Program-made: the position numbers and the translations under genes
NCBI GenBank assembly: GCA_023212695.1
Contig: JALCCG010000002.1
Coordinates: 1 to 64,000, forward strand
DNA from: Sporisorium sorghi
Taxonomy: Eukaryota; Basidiomycota; Ustilaginomycetes; Ustilaginales; Ustilaginaceae
Length of the DNA: 64,000 bases
Direction of reading: 5' to 3'
The notes under the pieces: model-generated
What the model was told of the DNA's origin: nothing
Database searches by the model: none
Seen by the model: only the letters and a program-made list of their open reading frames with translations
In this document: positions 61,977 to 64,000 of the stretch, in pieces
Numbering within the stretch: position 1 is the first letter of the stretch
Layout: each line of letters begins with the position of its first letter

Positions 61977-63911
61977 TTAGTAAGGCCTTGCCTGTTTCAA
62001 ACGACCCTCTCGGTCCTCCGCAGCCTGCTTGATTCCAGCCTGATCTGAAACTTGAGCGACGCCCACGTTCCACCAAGCGCCATACCCGTCTGTCATAGTC
62101 TTTGGCAATACCTTAATGTCCAAAAGCGTTGATGTAGTCTGTCGTTTAGCCCACTCCATCGCCTCGGCAAGCTCGTTCATTGTACGTACGGTACGCGTTG
62201 CGACACCGTAACCCGAAGCGCTTTTGGCGTAATCGATCGACAGCAAATCTCCGTCAAGCTTGCCTGTGGCCGCGTTACGCGCCCTGAACTCTGTGCCAAA
62301 GCTCCCCATGCCATGACCCATCTGCAGGTTATTAATACACCCAAAGCCGATGTTATCGAATAGCAGCACATTCACTTTACGCTTTTCTTGCAAGCTTGTG
62401 ATCAGTTCGGAATGCAGCATTAAATAGCTGCCATCCCCGCAAAATGCGTATACTTCACGTTCTGGTTCTGCCATTTTCACTCCCAGGGCTCCCGAGATTT
62501 CATAACCCATGCAGGAATAACCATATTCCATATGATACGTGCTTGGTTTCTCCGACTTCCACATTCGCTGCAAATCTCCTGGCAGACTGCCAGATGCACC
62601 AACAACGACTGCCTCATCATCAAGTAGATCGTTTAATGCGCCAAGCACCTGCGTCTGAGTCAGATGACTGCTCAGCACCTGTGCATATTCCAGCATGGCC
62701 TCATTGAAATGACCTTCAATCTCTGGTTTGAAGCCGCTAGCGTTATAGTCGATCTGTGTCAGCCTATTCCACTCTGTCGTCCACGATTGCTTAGCAGCTT
62801 CAACCTCTGTAGTGTAGTTCGACTTGTAAGTGGCCTGCACCAGTCGATCGTAGAGAGCGAGAAGCGCAGTGCGGGCATCCGCTACGACACCTACCGCATC
62901 AAGTTTACCAGCATGAAATGGCGAGACATTAATCGTCAACACCGCTTGGTCAGGATGCCCAAACAACTCTTTCGAGCCTGTAGTGAAGTCGGTGAACCGT
63001 GTTCCGACACCGATAATAAGATCGGCTTCGCGTGCCAGCTTGTTAGCCGCCTCATTCCCCGTAACCCCGATCCCGCCTACATTCCACGAATGGGATGCTG
63101 GGATCACGCTTTTTCCAGCCTGTGTCTCGGCGATTGGAATGCGGAATGCTTCAGCGAAAGCCATTAAGGCCTCCCCGGCCTCGGAGTAGCGGACACCTCC
63201 GCCGCATACGAGGAGCGGCTTCCGTCTTTGACGGATCAGTTCCACAGCCGCATTGAGCGCGGCATCGCTCGAAGGGCGGCGTTCGATGCGATGCACTCGA
63301 CACTGGAAGAATGATAGCGGATAATCGTACGCTTCCCCCTGTACATCCTGTGGAAGTGCGATCGTGACGGCTCCGGTATCCGCAGGGTCCGTCAGCACGC
63401 GCATCGCTTGAATCAACGATGACATCAGCTGCTCCGGACGGGTTATACGATCCCAGAACTTGCTTACCGGCCGGAATGCATCGTTAGTTGAGATCGTAAT
63501 ATCATGCGTTTGCTCGATCTGCTGAAGTACCGGATCCGGCTGGCGGGAAGCGAAGGTGTCCCCCGGCAGTAGCAATACCGGGATTTGATTCGCTGTAGCG
63601 GTCGCTGCAGCTGTTATCATATTTGCTGCACCCGGCCCGATAGACGAGGTGCACGCACAGATTTGTCTGCGAGCTTTCTGCTTCGCAAAGGCAACAGCAG
63701 CATGTGCCATGCCTTGCTCATTCCGCCCTTGATACACTTCAAGCTCCCCAGGATCCTCCTCCAGCGCCTGACCGATACCGAGCACATTACCATGCCCGAA
63801 TATCGTAAATACTCCTTTTATAAATTTCTCCTGACGCCCATCAAACTCAATATATTGTTGATTCAAAAACCGAATCAGCGCTTGTGCTGTCGTCAATCGA
63901 ATCGTTGTCAT
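61977..63911 (-). CDS. iolD: 3D-(3,5/4)-trihydroxycyclohexane-1,2-dione hydrolase
   Basis: 644-residue thiamine-diphosphate enzyme that opens the inosose ring. The catalytic Glu lies in [12 protein letters not shown] region; [32 protein letters not shown] is the TPP/Mg loop (GDG then N) and [17 protein letters not shown] the N-terminal half. Length and order are as in the Bacillus IolD. It is preceded by iolA, whose 3' end is at the window edge. Confidence 0.95.
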   Translation of the reverse strand: MTTIRLTTAQALIRFLNQQYIEFDGRQEKFIKGVFTIFGHGNVLGIGQALEEDPGELEVYQGRNEQGMAHAAVAFAKQKARRQICACTSSIGPGAANMITAAATATANQIPVLLLPGDTFASRQPDPVLQQIEQTHDITISTNDAFRPVSKFWDRITRPEQLMSSLIQAMRVLTDPADTGAVTIALPQDVQGEAYDYPLSFFQCRVHRIERRPSSDAALNAAVELIRQRRKPLLVCGGGVRYSEAGEALMAFAEAFRIPIAETQAGKSVIPASHSWNVGGIGVTGNEAANKLAREADLIIGVGTRFTDFTTGSKELFGHPDQAVLTINVSPFHAGKLDAVGVVADARTALLALYDRLVQATYKSNYTTEVEAAKQSWTTEWNRLTQIDYNASGFKPEIEGHFNEAMLEYAQVLSSHLTQTQVLGALNDLLDDEAVVVGASGSLPGDLQRMWKSEKPSTYHMEYGYSCMGYEISGALGVKMAEPEREVYAFCGDGSYLMLHSELITSLQEKRKVNVLLFDNIGFGCINNLQMGHGMGSFGTEFRARNAATGKLDGDLLSIDYAKSASGYGVATRTVRTMNELAEAMEWAKRQTTSTLLDIKVLPKTMTDGYGAWWNVGVAQVSDQAGIKQAAEDREGRLKQARPY

Positions 63912-63953
63912 CGTTAGACCAACCGCCTTTCGAACACCGCTGCAGGTGTGAGA

Positions 63954-64000
63954 TTACCACCGAGTCGTTACCATCTTTTTGCGTGTATAGAACTCCACTC
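63954..64000 (-). CDS. iolA: Methylmalonate-semialdehyde dehydrogenase, C-terminal end only
   Basis: The last 14 codons and a TAA, reading VEFYTRKKMVTTRW on the minus strand, the characteristic C-terminus of IolA/MmsA-type aldehyde dehydrogenases. The rest lies beyond base 64000. It is 42 bases upstream of iolD, so iolA leads the visible operon. Recognition rests on a very short stretch plus context. Confidence 0.7.
   Translation of the reverse strand, partial: VEFYTRKKMVTTRW

Noticed and set aside
1..64000. CRISPR array, prophage, rRNA or tRNA genes
   Set aside because: No regularly spaced repeats, no structural phage genes and no rRNA or tRNA signature were found; the only repeat tract is the Asn-codon run at 54340.

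Overview
The window is chromosomal DNA of an endospore-forming Bacillota, most likely a Paenibacillus. The evidence is the spore-coat gene cotE, spoVK, the conserved run cotE-mutS-mutL-miaA-hfq-spoVK-hflX-ynbB-glnR-glnA followed by ynzC-yneA-lexA as in Bacillus, Gram-positive ribosome-binding sites, frequent TTG and GTG starts, and an accessory load (Tad pilus locus, inositol operon, amidoligase) typical of Paenibacillaceae. This assignment is inference from gene content. No rRNA, tRNA, CRISPR array or prophage was seen.

Region 1 (1-11078, leftward) is a tight-adherence (Tad/Flp-type) pilus or secretion operon. In transcription order it encodes a Ser/Thr kinase fused to a ParA-like domain, a CpaB-type SAF protein, two ParA/CpaE-like proteins (one with a degenerate P-loop), a CpaF/TadA secretion ATPase, a long protein that looks like TadB and TadC joined, and three small single-TM pseudopilin-like proteins. 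The last of these is interrupted by a group II intron whose reverse-transcriptase gene runs off the left edge. IBS/EBS pairing places the 5' splice site inside the pilus gene.

Region 2 (11238-21066, leftward) holds housekeeping and repair genes: mutM and nfo (base-excision repair) coupled to a receiver-like protein, a thioredoxin, an ABC ATPase and an RlmM-type methyltransferase, then a NagD-type phosphatase, ribonuclease Z and cobalamin-dependent metH. The acireductone dioxygenase gene (21235-21771) is divergent from metH, so methionine synthesis and salvage lie back to back.

Region 3 (21872-33386) has small genes, the SOS pair yneA/lexA with five LexA-type boxes between them, an ECF sigma/anti-sigma pair with a likely autoregulated promoter, and the glnR-glnA, ynbB, hflX, spoVK block.

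Region 4 (33469-46436) is YdcF, a DUF402 protein, penicillin-binding protein 1A with a Gly/Asn-rich tail, hfq, miaA, an RsmJ-like methyltransferase, mutL, mutS, a phiEco32-type amidoligase and cotE. Amidoligase next to cotE is the most suggestive hint of an undercharacterised spore function here.

Region 5 (46565-57893) is accessory: an aromatic-acid exporter-like protein, a NitT/TauT-type ABC importer, an M32 carboxypeptidase, two HesB/IscA-fold genes, a carbonic anhydrase, a PadR regulator, a membrane protein with a poly-Asn tail, an acetyltransferase, an AraC-family gene broken by one nonsense codon beside a glycoside-hydrolase remnant, and an XRE regulator with a pair of palindromic operators.

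Region 6 (58093-64000, leftward) is a myo-inositol catabolic operon: the 3' end of iolA at the edge, then iolD, iolE (with an internal cre-like site), an iolG-type dehydrogenase and a sodium/solute symporter.
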